From NCBI GenBank assembly GCA_001464915.1, contig LNED01000038.1, positions 1 through 64,000 of the forward strand: DNA of 64,000 bases, written 5' to 3'. Each line of letters opens with the position of its first letter. Within the stretch, counting starts at the first letter, position 1. A program made the position numbers and the translations under genes. The notes beneath the pieces were generated by a model, which worked only from the letters and a program-made list of their open reading frames with translations, was not told the DNA's origin and did no database searches. This document shows, piece after piece, positions 1 through 9,138 of this stretch. This DNA comes from Sphingomonadales bacterium Ga0077531 (lineage in GTDB: Bacteria; Pseudomonadota; Alphaproteobacteria; Sphingomonadales; Sphingomonadaceae).

Positions 1-1472
1 ACCTCGAACACCAGTTCACGCTTCACCTCACGCACCGGGCCGAAGCGATTGAGTGTGTTCTGCCGCACGAATTTGTCGATTTGCTTCAATTCTGCATCGG
101 TGAAGCCTGAATAGGCCTTGCCCACGGGCAGCAACTCGGCGCCGGCATCGGGGTCTCCCGCCCAGCAGCCGAAGGTGTAGTCCGAATAGAAACTCGACCG
201 CTTGCCGCTGCCGCGCTGGGCATACATCATCACACAGTCGATCAGCAGCGGATCGCGCTTCCACTTGTACCACAGCGCCGCCTTGCGTCCGGCGACATAA
301 GGACTGTCGCGGTGTTTGAGCATCAGACCTTCGATCGCCTCATCGCGGGCAGTATCGCGGATCGCGGCGAGCGCGGCGAAATCCTCCGCCTCGACCAGCG
401 CCGACAGATCGAAATGGGTATCGGGAAGGCGCGGCATCAGGGCTTCGAGAGTCGCGCGGCGCGACTTCCACGGGTGCTCGCGCCAATCCTGCCCATCGGC
501 CAGCAACACATCATAGAGCCGCACGAACGCGGGGGCTTCGCGCAGCATTTTGGCCGACACCACCTTGCGCCCCAAACGCTGTTGCAGCGCATTGAAACTC
601 GCCGCACCGCCTTGGGTCGTATCATTGGCTTCTCCGCCCTGCGCCGCGCCGCGCACCAGCAATTCGCCATCGAGCACCGCGTCGAACGGCAAGGCGCTCA
701 GCAATTCGGGGAAGGTCGCGGAAATATCGTCGCCCGAACGCGAATAGACCCGGGTTTCACCGCCTGCACGGACCAGCTGCACGCGAATGCCGTCCCACTT
801 CCACTCGGCAGCGTACTCCGCAAGATCAATTTGCGTCTCCTCCAGCGGATGCGCGAGCATGAACGGACGAAAGCGCGGCACGTTGGCGAGGTCAGGCGCC
901 GCACTGCCATCCGCCGCCCATGCAAACAGCTCGGCATAAGGCGGAGTGAGCGCGTGCCAATATTCCTCGACCTCCTCCACTGTAACATCGAAGGCTTGGG
1001 CATACGCGACCTTCGCCAGCCGCGCCGACACGCCGACGCGCATCCCGCCGGTGGCCAGCTTGATCAGAGCATAGCGACCCTTGGCATCCATCCGGTCGAG
1101 CAGGCCCGGCAGTTCGCCCGGCGCCGTCGACCGGGTCAGCCCGGCGAGCCTTTCGACAAGTTCGGTCAGCGAGAGATCGTCTTGCGGCGCTTGCGTCTCC
1201 GGCTCGGGCCACAGCAGGCTCGCGGTTTCGGCCGTATCGCCAACGAAATCGCGGCTGAGGTTCCACAGCAGCGGATCAACCCGCTCCATCATCAGATTGC
1301 GGATCGTCGAGGATTTGACTGCGGGGAAATCCAGCCCGCCGGTCAATCCCGCCAGCGCCCAGCCGCGATCGGGATCGGGCGCGCTGCGCAGATAGGCGGC
1401 GATCAGCGCCAGCTTGCGGTTGCGGCTGGTGGTGTAGACGAGCGCGTCGAGCAGGGCGGAGAAGGGCTCCAT
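1..1472 (-). CDS. ATP-dependent DNA ligase (bacterial ligase-associated repair type), 3' end cut by window
   Basis: About 490 N-terminal residues are visible; the C-terminus lies before base 1. The adenylation motif KWDGIRVQ is present with the AMP-accepting lysine near residue 225, after a ligase N-terminal domain of about 200 residues; later motifs such as DGELLVRG and EGLMLKH follow in the right order. This matches the bacterial ATP-dependent ligases that travel with an Lhr-like helicase and an MBL-fold exonuclease; that exonuclease is indeed nearby (1917-2924). The start ATG (minus strand at 1472) precedes a conserved-looking MEPFSALLDAL. A role in DNA break repair is inferred from the family and not seen directly. 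Confidence 0.93.
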   Translation of the reverse strand, partial: MEPFSALLDALVYTTSRNRKLALIAAYLRSAPDPDRGWALAGLTGGLDFPAVKSSTIRNLMMERVDPLLWNLSRDFVGDTAETASLLWPEPETQAPQDDLSLTELVERLAGLTRSTAPGELPGLLDRMDAKGRYALIKLATGGMRVGVSARLAKVAYAQAFDVTVEEVEEYWHALTPPYAELFAWAADGSAAPDLANVPRFRPFMLAHPLEETQIDLAEYAAEWKWDGIRVQLVRAGGETRVYSRSGDDISATFPELLSALPFDAVLDGELLVRGAAQGGEANDTTQGGAASFNALQQRLGRKVVSAKMLREAPAFVRLYDVLLADGQDWREHPWKSRRATLEALMPRLPDTHFDLSALVEAEDFAALAAIRDTARDEAIEGLMLKHRDSPYVAGRKAALWYKWKRDPLLIDCVMMYAQRGSGKRSSFYSDYTFGCWAGDPDAGAELLPVGKAYSGFTDAELKQIDKFVRQNTLNRFGPVREVKRELVFE

Positions 1473-1570
1473 TACCCAGCCTGCCGATGGTCTTTGCACA
1501 GCCACACGGATGCGCTAAATCGTGCGGCGGATAATTCGTTTGTCCGCCCCACCAGCAAGGAATCGCCTCT

Positions 1571-1891
1571 ATGAAGTTTGCCGCTTTTGCTGCGTTCGGC
1601 CTCGTCGCCGCCACTCTGACCGCCCCTGCGATGGCGCAAGACGCCGCCGCACCCGCGTCGATGCCCGCACCGATGGCAGCCGCTTTCACGCTCGACACTC
1701 CGATCGAAGCCCTGATGGCCGATGGCCGCGCCAAGGCGGTGGTCACCACGCACCTGCCCGGCATTGATCAGCACCCGGCCTATGAACAGTTTAAGGCGAT
1801 CAGCCTGAAGGCGGTTGCGCCGTTTTCGCAGGGGTTGATCACCGACGAAGTGCTGGCGAAAATCGCCGCCGATCTCGCCGCGATCAAGTAA
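1571..1891 (+). CDS. Small secreted protein of unknown function
   Basis: 106 residues. The N-terminus (MKFAAFAAFGLVAATLTAPA, then MAQ) is a clear Sec signal peptide with an AxA-type cleavage site near residue 22. The mature part is a short helical domain without cysteines or a recognisable motif. An AAGGAA ribosome-binding site lies 6-7 bases before the ATG. It is encoded opposite to, and between, the ligase and its partner exonuclease. I do not recognise the family; a periplasmic location is inferred from the signal peptide. Confidence 0.75.
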   Translation: MKFAAFAAFGLVAATLTAPAMAQDAAAPASMPAPMAAAFTLDTPIEALMADGRAKAVVTTHLPGIDQHPAYEQFKAISLKAVAPFSQGLITDEVLAKIAADLAAIK

Positions 1892-1916
1892 GCGATTGGG
1901 CTTGGGGACGAGGAGC

Positions 1917-2924
1917 TCAGTCATCCTCGTCCTCGTACCCCACCAGCGCCAGCGCGCGGGCGCGGCGTTGATTGAGCTCGCACCAGCGCAGCAGCGCTTC
2001 TTCGCGGCCGTGGGTGATCCAGGTTTCCTGCGGGTTCACTTCGCCAATGGTGCGGGTGAGTTCGTTCCAGTCGGCATGGTCGGAGATGACCAGCGGCAGC
2101 TCGACCCCGCGTTGCCGCGCCCGCCCGCGCACCCGCATCCACCCGCTCGCCATCGCGGTGATGGGATCGGGCAGGCGGCGGCTCCAGCGGTCATTCAGCG
2201 CCGCAGGGGGCGCGATCACGATGTGGCCGCGCATCGCGTCCTTTGACGGCGCGTCGCTGACGAGCTTGAGATCGCCGAGCGGGACATTGTGATCCTCATA
2301 CAGGCGGCACATCGCTTCCATCGCGCCGTGCAGCCAGATTGTCTCATCGTGCCCGGCCGCGCGCAGTTCCGCGATCACCCGCTGCGCTTTACCCAGCGCA
2401 TAGGCGCCGACGAGGATGCAGGAATCGGGGTTTGCTGTGCGGGCGGCGAGCAGCTTCCCGATCTCCTCGGCAATCGGCGGGTGGGTGAAGACCGGCAGGC
2501 CGAACGTCGCCTCAGTAATGAAGATATCGCAGGGGGTGACGGCGAACGGCGCGCAGGTTGGATCGGCTGCGCGTTTGTAATCGCCGGTGATGATCACCCG
2601 CTCACCCGCGTGCTCCAGCAGGATTTGCGCAGAACCGAGCACATGGCCGGCGGGCAGGAAGGTCGCCGTGACCCCGCCGCCCAGCGCGATTGTCTCGCCA
2701 TATTCCGCCGCCACTGCGCCTTCGCGGGTGTTGTAGCGCAGTTCCATGATCGCCAGTGTCGCAGGCGTGGCAATCGTTGCGCCATGCCCACCGCGCGCGT
2801 GATCCGCATGGCCGTGGGTGACCAGAGCCCGCGGGACAGCGCGCGAAGGATCAATCCAGATGTCGGCGGGTACGACATGAATGCCGCGCGGTTCGGGCCG
2901 GATCCAGGAAAAGGGCGCAGTCAT
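1917..2924 (-). CDS. Ligase-associated MBL-fold DNA exonuclease
   Basis: 335 residues from the ATG at 2924. The metallo-beta-lactamase zinc motif HGHADH occurs early (after ALVT), followed by GDYKRAADPT and an ITEATF segment typical of the beta-CASP/SNM1-like exonuclease branch. The sequence fits the 'ligase-associated DNA damage response exonuclease' family, and the ATP-dependent ligase lies 445 bases downstream on the same strand, as in the known gene set. An in-frame extension of 37 codons to 3035 is open, but it runs into the next gene's 3' end and shows no conserved character, so the start at MTAPFSWIRPEPRG is preferred. Expected to act in cytoplasmic DNA end processing. Confidence 0.9.
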   Translation of the reverse strand: MTAPFSWIRPEPRGIHVVPADIWIDPSRAVPRALVTHGHADHARGGHGATIATPATLAIMELRYNTREGAVAAEYGETIALGGGVTATFLPAGHVLGSAQILLEHAGERVIITGDYKRAADPTCAPFAVTPCDIFITEATFGLPVFTHPPIAEEIGKLLAARTANPDSCILVGAYALGKAQRVIAELRAAGHDETIWLHGAMEAMCRLYEDHNVPLGDLKLVSDAPSKDAMRGHIVIAPPAALNDRWSRRLPDPITAMASGWMRVRGRARQRGVELPLVISDHADWNELTRTIGEVNPQETWITHGREEALLRWCELNQRRARALALVGYEDEDD

Positions 2925-2964
2925 GCGCTCATAATCCGCGTTGGTGATAGAATGTTCCGCGCAA

Positions 2965-3477
2965 TCAGCCCTTGGACAGCGGGGCAATCTCGCCCCAGCA
3001 GTCGTCCGCATCAAGCAGGGTCGTGGTCGTACCATCCGGAAGCGTCATCAATTTCCCGCCGTCACAGACCTTCGCGCGCATGCCATTCTCGAAAAAGATC
3101 AGCTGGAAGCCGGGGCTCTTGTAGGGATATTCGCTTGTGTCGACAGCGCGGCCCATACAGTCCGGGCCATCGGTCGTGGTCTCGTTGGTCACGAACAGAA
3201 ACTGGCCGAGCTCTTGGAACCTGTCGGCCTTCCAGCTTGTGGTGACACGCTGCTTGCCGCTGACGATCAGGCCGCTGCCGTCGGCGTTGAAGGTCCAGCT
3301 TTCATAGCATTCCGGCCTGCCATCCGGGCCGCGCTTGGTGGCCGAAAATTCCCACGTGCCGACTTCGATAAGGCGAGCGGGCATGGTTTCTTCGGTCTGT
3401 ACCCAGCGCTCCGTTTCGGCAGCGGCGGGCGCACTCACAAGCGTGCCCGCCGCCAGAACCGCCATACCCCGATGCAT
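2965..3477 (-). CDS. Secreted hypothetical protein downstream of clpA
   Basis: 170 residues with a signal peptide (MHRGMAVLAAGTLVSAPAAA, cleavage near residue 20). The mature part resembles a small periplasmic beta-rich protein with a repeated pattern of aromatic residues and four cysteines (ECYES, DCMG, VCDG, DDCWG) that could form two disulfides. It begins 5 bases after the clpA stop codon, so it is probably co-transcribed with clpA. I do not recognise a named family and assign no function. Confidence 0.75.
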   Translation of the reverse strand: MHRGMAVLAAGTLVSAPAAAETERWVQTEETMPARLIEVGTWEFSATKRGPDGRPECYESWTFNADGSGLIVSGKQRVTTSWKADRFQELGQFLFVTNETTTDGPDCMGRAVDTSEYPYKSPGFQLIFFENGMRAKVCDGGKLMTLPDGTTTTLLDADDCWGEIAPLSKG

Positions 3478-3482
3478 TCGGC

Positions 3483-5840
3483 TCAGCCTTCGCCTGCTTC
3501 GTCCGCGGGCTTTTTGGCCGGAGCTTTCTTTGTCGCGGGCTTTTTCTTGGCCGCTTTCACCTTCGGCGGGGCCGGGGTCATTTCAAAGGACGGCTTGTTG
3601 TCCTTGATGCTGACATGCACCTCGCCGCCGTCGGCCAGTTTGCCGAACAATAGTTCTTCGGCCAGCGGCTGCTTGATCTTGTCCTGGATCAACCGGCTCA
3701 TCGGGCGGGCGCCATAGAGTTTGTCGTAACCCTTGTCCCCCAGCCACGTGCGGGCGTCGCTGTCGAACTGGATGTGGACGTTCTGTTCGGCCAGCTGCAA
3801 TTCGAGCTGGAGGATGAACTTGTCGACCACGCGGGCAACGATGCTCTTGCCGAGATAGGCAAACGGCACGATCGCATCGAGACGGTTGCGGAATTCGGGA
3901 GTGAACATCTTGTTCACCGCTTCGGTTCCGGCATCGGCCTTGGACACATCGCCAAACCCGATCCCGCTGCGCGCCATGTCGGACGCGCCGGCATTGGTGG
4001 TCATGATCAGCACCACGTTGCGGAAATCGACCGTTTTGCCGTGGTGATCGGTCAGGCGGCCATTATCCATCACCTGCAACAGGATGTTGAACAGGTCGGG
4101 GTGTGCCTTTTCGATTTCGTCGAGCAGCAGCACGCAATGCGGGTTCTGGTCGATCGCATCGGTCAGTAGTCCGCCCTGATCATAACCGACATAACCCGGA
4201 GGCGCGCCGATCAGGCGGGAAACCGAGTGCCGCTCCATATATTCGGACATGTCGAAGCGTTTCAGCTCGATCCCCATGATGCTGGCGAGCTGACGCGCGA
4301 CTTCGGTTTTGCCGACGCCGGTCGGGCCAGAGAACAGGAAGCTACCAATCGGCTTGTCCGGATCGCGCAGGCCTGCGCGCGCCAGCTTCATCGCGGTCGA
4401 CAGCCGCTTGATCGCCTCGTCCTGACCGAAGACCACGTGTTTCAGATCGCGTTCGAGGTTTTCGAGCGCTTTCTTGTCGTCCTTCGACACGGACTTCGCC
4501 GGGATGCGCGCCATCGTCGCGATCACCTGTTCGATTTCGCGGGCGGTGATCACTTTTTTGCGGCGGCTGGGGGGCACCAGCATCTGCATCGCGCCGACTT
4601 CGTCGATAACGTCGATCGCCTTGTCGGGCAGCTTGCGGTCGTTGATGTAACGCGCCGAAAGCTCCACCGCGGTCTTGATCGCATCGGGGGTGTATTTCAC
4701 CTTGTGGTGATCTTCGAACGCAGAACGCAGACCTTTGAGGATCTTGATCGTGTCCTCAATCGTCGGTTCGTTCACGTCGATCTTCTGGAACCGGCGCAGC
4801 AGCGCGCGGTCCTTTTCGAAGTGGTTGCGAAATTCCTTGTAGGTGGTCGACCCGATGCAGCGGATCGCGCCGCTCGACAATGCGGGCTTGAGCAGGTTGG
4901 ACGCATCCATCGCCCCGCCGCTGGTTGCGCCTGCGCCGATCACGGTGTGAATCTCGTCGATGAACAACACCGCGTTGGGCATTGCTTCCAATTCGGTGAC
5001 GACCTGCTTCAGCCGCTCTTCAAAATCGCCGCGATAGCGCGTGCCTGCAAGCAGCGCGCCCATGTCGAGCGAGTAGATCACCGCTTCGGACAGCACTTCG
5101 GGCACATCGCCTTCGACGATCTTGCGCGCCAAGCCTTCGGCAATCGCGGTTTTGCCGACGCCGGGATCACCGACATAAAGCGGGTTGTTCTTCGACCGGC
5201 GGCACAGGATCTGGATCGTCCGGTCAACTTCCGGCCCGCGCCCGATCAGCGGATCGATCTTGCCATTTTCGGCCTTGATGTTGAGGTTGACGGTGAACTG
5301 GTCGAGCGCCGTTTCCTTCTTGTTGCCCGCGTTGTCTTTGGTCTGCGCCGGTTCATCGGCCTTGTCGGTGCCGCCTGAGCCCTTGGGTTCGATCTGGCGG
5401 CCGCCTTTGCCAATGCCGTGGCTGATGAAGCTCACCGCATCCAGCCGGCTCATATCCTGCTGCTGGAGGAAATAGACCGCATAGCTATCGCGTTCGGAAA
5501 ACAGTGCGACCAGCACGTTGGCACCGGTTACGGTGTCTTTGCCTGAAGACTGGACGTGCAGGATCGCGCGCTGGATCACCCGCTGGAACCCCGCCGTCGG
5601 CTGTGGATCAGCGCCATCTTCTGTCTTAAGCGATTGATATTCTTGATCAAGATACTGCTTCACGACCTCGCCAAGCTCAGCCAGATCAACCCCGCAGGCG
5701 GCCATCACAGCAGCGGCATCTTCATCATCGATCAGCGCCAGCAGCAGGTGTTCGAGCGTGGCATATTCGTGCCGCCGTTCGGACGCATTGCCGAGCGCGT
5801 TGTGCAGGGTGCGTTCAAGGTTCTGGGCGAAGCTGGGCAT
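3483..5840 (-). CDS. clpA: ATP-dependent Clp protease ATP-binding subunit ClpA
   Basis: 785 residues, slightly longer than the usual 750-770. It has an N-terminal double Clp-N domain (residues 1-150), a first AAA+ module with Walker A GDPGVGKTA near residue 225 and Walker B VLFIDEIH, and a second module with GPTGVGKTE and VLLLDEIEKAHPD. It unfolds substrates and feeds them to ClpP in the cytoplasm. The C-terminus carries an extra Lys/Ala/Pro-rich tail (AKKKPATKKAPAKKPADEAG) after the normal end. The adaptor gene clpS, often directly upstream in related bacteria, is absent here: upstream lies a DUF1192 gene. Confidence 0.97.
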   Translation of the reverse strand: MPSFAQNLERTLHNALGNASERRHEYATLEHLLLALIDDEDAAAVMAACGVDLAELGEVVKQYLDQEYQSLKTEDGADPQPTAGFQRVIQRAILHVQSSGKDTVTGANVLVALFSERDSYAVYFLQQQDMSRLDAVSFISHGIGKGGRQIEPKGSGGTDKADEPAQTKDNAGNKKETALDQFTVNLNIKAENGKIDPLIGRGPEVDRTIQILCRRSKNNPLYVGDPGVGKTAIAEGLARKIVEGDVPEVLSEAVIYSLDMGALLAGTRYRGDFEERLKQVVTELEAMPNAVLFIDEIHTVIGAGATSGGAMDASNLLKPALSSGAIRCIGSTTYKEFRNHFEKDRALLRRFQKIDVNEPTIEDTIKILKGLRSAFEDHHKVKYTPDAIKTAVELSARYINDRKLPDKAIDVIDEVGAMQMLVPPSRRKKVITAREIEQVIATMARIPAKSVSKDDKKALENLERDLKHVVFGQDEAIKRLSTAMKLARAGLRDPDKPIGSFLFSGPTGVGKTEVARQLASIMGIELKRFDMSEYMERHSVSRLIGAPPGYVGYDQGGLLTDAIDQNPHCVLLLDEIEKAHPDLFNILLQVMDNGRLTDHHGKTVDFRNVVLIMTTNAGASDMARSGIGFGDVSKADAGTEAVNKMFTPEFRNRLDAIVPFAYLGKSIVARVVDKFILQLELQLAEQNVHIQFDSDARTWLGDKGYDKLYGARPMSRLIQDKIKQPLAEELLFGKLADGGEVHVSIKDNKPSFEMTPAPPKVKAAKKKPATKKAPAKKPADEAGEG

Positions 5841-5973
5841 GGGAGCGGCCTTTCTCAGCGGGCGGGGAATGCGCGTGGCGAGCGAGCGGGGGGAGCCGGT
5901 TTTCGACTATATGGGATCGGCCGCGCAAATTGCGAATCCGTTGGCAGAGGTACGCGCAGAAGTGCGTGGTGGA

Positions 5974-6177
5974 TCATCCACTACCCCTTGCAAACAATGC
6001 ATCAGCCGCGGCGCGGTGAGCTGCGGCCTTATCCCGATGCGCGGCAACGCGGGCGATTTCGGCTTCGAGCTGTGCAATCCGCTCGCCCAATTCGGCCTGC
6101 GAATAGGGCGCAAGGTCTTCCGTTGCGAGGCGACTCGCGGCGTCGCCTTTGGGCCTAGGGCGATCGGGTTCTTCCAT
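5974..6177 (-). CDS. DUF1192 family small protein
   Basis: 67 residues. The layout (an acidic DLAPYSQAELGERIAQLEAE segment followed by a helical stretch ending RAAADALFARG) is that of the short alphaproteobacterial DUF1192 proteins, which are mostly one coiled coil. Function unknown. It lies 133 bases upstream of clpA on the same strand. No strong ribosome-binding site is visible; the start at MEEPDRPRPKG is chosen because the family is this short. Confidence 0.8.
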   Translation of the reverse strand: MEEPDRPRPKGDAASRLATEDLAPYSQAELGERIAQLEAEIARVAAHRDKAAAHRAAADALFARGSG

Positions 6178-6304
6178 TGCCGCGCAGCATCACCTGCCAA
6201 GCGGCTTGCTGTCAATCGGAGAGACGGTTATTCGCGCAGCCTTCGTGGTTAATCCCGCGTGGTGATGGGGCCGATAGGGCTTGGGGTTCAAGGGGACGTT
6301 GGTG

Positions 6305-7327
6305 ATGGCCGCAGAATATGGGGCAGATTTGCCCGAACAGATGCGCGCGATCGGGTTTGATGCGCCGGGCGGGCCGGAGGTTCTGGGGATCGTGCATGTC
6401 CCGTTGCCGCGCCTGCGCCCCGATGATCTGCTGATCCGCGTCGCCTTTGCCGGGGTCAATCGCCCCGATTGCCTGCAACGCGCCGGCGCTTACCCCGCCC
6501 CACCGGGGGCCTCGCCGCTGCTGGGGCTGGAGGTGTCGGGACAAGTGGTCGCGGTGGGCAGTGAAGTCCCGCGCGAAATGATCGGGCAGTTCGTCGCCGC
6601 GCTTACCCCCGGCGGGGGCTACGCCGAGTATTGCGCCGCGCATTGGCAGCACTGCCTGCCGGTGCCCGAAGGGATGCTGCTGGCCGATGCCGCCGCGCTG
6701 CCCGAAACGCTGTTCACCGTGTGGCACAACCTGTTTGAACGCGGATTGGCGCGCGATGGGGAGAGGGTGCTGGTGCACGGCGGCACATCGGGCATCGGGA
6801 CGATGGCGATCATGCTCGCCAAAGCCTTCGGGCTCGAAGTGATTGTGACCTGCGGCGATGAGGCGAAATGCGCCGCCGCCCGCCGGATCGGGGCTGATCT
6901 TGCGATCAATTACCGCGCGGTCGATTTTGCCGATGCGGTGATGGCGCATACCGGGGGCAAGGGCGTTCACGTGGTGCTCGACATGGTGTCGGGCGATTAT
7001 GTGCCGCGCAATCTCAAATGCCTTGCCGAAGATGGCCGCCATGTCACCATCGCGGTGCTGGGCGGGGCCAAGGCGGAACTGAATATGGCTCTGGTGATGA
7101 TGAAGCGGCTGACGCTGACCGGATCGACTTTGCGCCCACGGTCTGACGCGTTCAAATCGGCGTTAGCAGACGAGATTGCCGACAATGCCTGGCCGCTGTT
7201 CGTCGATGGCGAGCTATCGCCGGTGATGGATACGACCTTCCCGCTCGCCGAAGCTGCCACCGCCCACGCGCGGATGGAAGCGGGCGCGCATGTTGGCAAG
7301 ATCGTGCTGGAGGTTTCCGGTGGCTGA
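6305..7327 (+). CDS. NAD(P)H-quinone oxidoreductase, zinc-independent MDR family (PIG3-like)
   Basis: 340 residues from the ATG at 6305, which has an AAGGGGA ribosome-binding site 8 bases upstream; a TTG at 6281 in frame is less likely. It shows the MDR GroES-like N-terminal half (VAFAGVNRPDCLQRAG) and a Rossmann half with VLVHGGTSGIGTMAI. The structural-zinc cysteines of alcohol dehydrogenases are absent, as in quinone oxidoreductases of the PIG3 type. It probably reduces quinones or enals with NADPH in the cytoplasm. Its 3' end overlaps the following GST gene by 8 bases, which suggests joint translation in a detoxification pair. Confidence 0.88.
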   Translation: MAAEYGADLPEQMRAIGFDAPGGPEVLGIVHVPLPRLRPDDLLIRVAFAGVNRPDCLQRAGAYPAPPGASPLLGLEVSGQVVAVGSEVPREMIGQFVAALTPGGGYAEYCAAHWQHCLPVPEGMLLADAAALPETLFTVWHNLFERGLARDGERVLVHGGTSGIGTMAIMLAKAFGLEVIVTCGDEAKCAAARRIGADLAINYRAVDFADAVMAHTGGKGVHVVLDMVSGDYVPRNLKCLAEDGRHVTIAVLGGAKAELNMALVMMKRLTLTGSTLRPRSDAFKSALADEIADNAWPLFVDGELSPVMDTTFPLAEAATAHARMEAGAHVGKIVLEVSGG

Positions 7328-7961
7328 GCCGCTGACCCTTCACGAAGACCCCCGCAGCGGCAACTGCTACAAGATCAAGCTGACCGCCGCGCTGCTCGGC
7401 CTGCCGCTCGCCACGCGGGCTTATGACATCATGAAGGGCGAGACGCGGACGCCGGAGTTTCTCGCGCAGGTCAACGCCAATGGCCGCATTCCCGTGTTGC
7501 AGATCGGGGCTGGGACCAAAGGAGAGGGGCGGGCGCGCTTCCTGCCCGAAAGCAACGCGGCGTGCTGGTATCTGGCGTATGGAAGCGCGCTGATCCCGGC
7601 GGATCGCTTTGCACAGGCCGACATGCTGCGCTGGATGTTCTTTGAACAATATAATCACGAACCCAACATCGCGACGTTGCGGTTCTGGCTGCGGTTCGTG
7701 GGTGAGGCGAATTTGTCAGCCGAACAGCGCGCGCAGATCATGGCCAAGCGGATGGCAGGCTGCGCGGCGCTCGACCTGATGAACCGGCATCTGGCCGACC
7801 AAGCCTTTTTCAGCGGTGCGGCGGTGACGCTCGCCGATATTGCGCTGTTTGCCTATACCCATGTCGCCGAAGAAGGCGGCTTCGGCCTCGGCGATTACCC
7901 GCACATCACCGCGTGGATCGCGCGCATGCAGGCGTTGCCCGGCTTTATTGCGATGAATTGA
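7320..7961 (+). CDS. Glutathione S-transferase family protein
   Basis: 213 residues from the GTG at 7320 (ribosome-binding site GGAGG about 7 bases upstream), so translation starts inside the last codons of the oxidoreductase. The N-terminal thioredoxin-like domain contains SGNCYKIKLTAALLGLP and the cis-proline region GRIPVLQI followed by ESNA, which binds glutathione; the C-terminal helical domain contains LADIALFAYTHVAEEGGF, the usual N-capping box region. A soluble detoxification or thiol-transfer enzyme is expected; the substrate is unknown. Confidence 0.9.
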   Translation: MAEPLTLHEDPRSGNCYKIKLTAALLGLPLATRAYDIMKGETRTPEFLAQVNANGRIPVLQIGAGTKGEGRARFLPESNAACWYLAYGSALIPADRFAQADMLRWMFFEQYNHEPNIATLRFWLRFVGEANLSAEQRAQIMAKRMAGCAALDLMNRHLADQAFFSGAAVTLADIALFAYTHVAEEGGFGLGDYPHITAWIARMQALPGFIAMN

Positions 7962-8175
7962 GCGCCGCGCCGGGTCACGGCCCGCTCGCGGCTACGCAGC
8001 CCGCTTGATTTGTCGCTATCCAGTCATACACTAGTCAGGAACGACGCAGCATCGCCTGTCAGGGAGTGCTGGGCTGTGCGAAAATGACTCAAAACTGTCA
8101 TTTGCTTGCGCAACGCTTGTAACAATTCCCTGTCATGAGGTGGAACAGACAAGACACGACATTCAGGGATTACGC

Positions 8176-9138
8176 ATGACCGATTCCGATCTGTCTGACC
8201 TGCTGAGCGACCGCTCGACCACCGACCAGGCCACCGTGGCCGACCTTGTGAGCGAGTTTGGCAACATTACCAGCTTCCCACTCGGCCGCCCCCGCACGCC
8301 CGAGCCCGAAGATAGGGAACGGCGTTCGTTCCGCACGATCTGGATCAGCGATGTCCACCTCGGCACCAAGGGCTGCAACGCCGAGATGCTGATCGATTTC
8401 CTCGACACTACCGATAGTGAGACGATGTACCTCGTCGGCGACATCATCGATGGCTGGCGGCTGAAGAAGAAGTTCTACTGGCCTGCCGCCCACAACGATA
8501 TCGTATGGCGCATCATGAAGCGCGCCCGGCGCGGCACGCGGGTGGTCTATATCCCCGGCAATCATGACGAGATGTTCCGGCAGTTCACCGGGCTGAATTT
8601 CGGCGGGATCGAAATCCGCCGGGCTGCTTTCCACGACACTGCCGATGGCCGCCGCCTGATGGTGTTGCACGGCGATGAATTCGATGCGGTGATGCTGTCG
8701 CACCGCTGGCTCGCCTTTGTGGGCGACCATGCCTACCACTTGATGATGAAGCTCAACGTCACGGTCAACACCGTGCGCCGCTGGCTGGGCAAGCCCTATT
8801 GGTCGCTCTCCAAAGCGGCCAAGCACAAGGTCAAGAACGCGGTCGAATTCATCGGCAAATACGAAGAAGCTGTCGCCCGCGCGGCTGGCGAACGCGGGGT
8901 TGACGGGGTGGTGTGCGGCCACATCCACACCGCCGAGTTCCGTAACTTCGAACACAACGGCAAGCCGGTTGAATACTGGAACGATGGCGACTGGGTGGAA
9001 GGCTGCAACGCGCTGGTCGAACATCACGATGGGCGCATGGAAATCCTCCACTGGGCTGACGAGATCAAGCGGCGTGAGGCTGCGCCGGGTGACGCTCCGG
9101 TGGCCGAACCCGCCGATCCCGCACTGGAGGCGGCGTGA
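8176..9138 (+). CDS. UDP-2,3-diacylglucosamine diphosphatase-like metallophosphoesterase
   Basis: 320 residues. It contains the calcineurin-type motifs in order: SDVHLGTKG, GDIIDGW, GNHDE, HGDEFD and GHIHTAE, which bind two metal ions. The family is the LpxH-like branch that often stands next to a GT4 glycosyltransferase, and that is so here: the stop codon overlaps the next gene's GTG (GTGA). LpxH proper cleaves UDP-diacylglucosamine in lipid A synthesis; this paralogue's substrate may be another lipid intermediate. An in-frame GTG at 8140 could add 12 codons, but the ATG at 8176 is preferred. Confidence 0.88.
   Translation: MTDSDLSDLLSDRSTTDQATVADLVSEFGNITSFPLGRPRTPEPEDRERRSFRTIWISDVHLGTKGCNAEMLIDFLDTTDSETMYLVGDIIDGWRLKKKFYWPAAHNDIVWRIMKRARRGTRVVYIPGNHDEMFRQFTGLNFGGIEIRRAAFHDTADGRRLMVLHGDEFDAVMLSHRWLAFVGDHAYHLMMKLNVTVNTVRRWLGKPYWSLSKAAKHKVKNAVEFIGKYEEAVARAAGERGVDGVVCGHIHTAEFRNFEHNGKPVEYWNDGDWVEGCNALVEHHDGRMEILHWADEIKRREAAPGDAPVAEPADPALEAA

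Noticed and set aside
312..1574. Long plus-strand open frame opposite the DNA ligase
   Set aside because: It is antisense to a well-supported ligase and has Arg/Gln/His-rich shadow composition typical of high-G+C DNA.
7962..8060. Fifth copy of the four-hairpin element after the GST gene
   Set aside because: Some words are similar (GGCTACGCAGCC, TTGATTTG), but the order of linkers and hairpins does not match.
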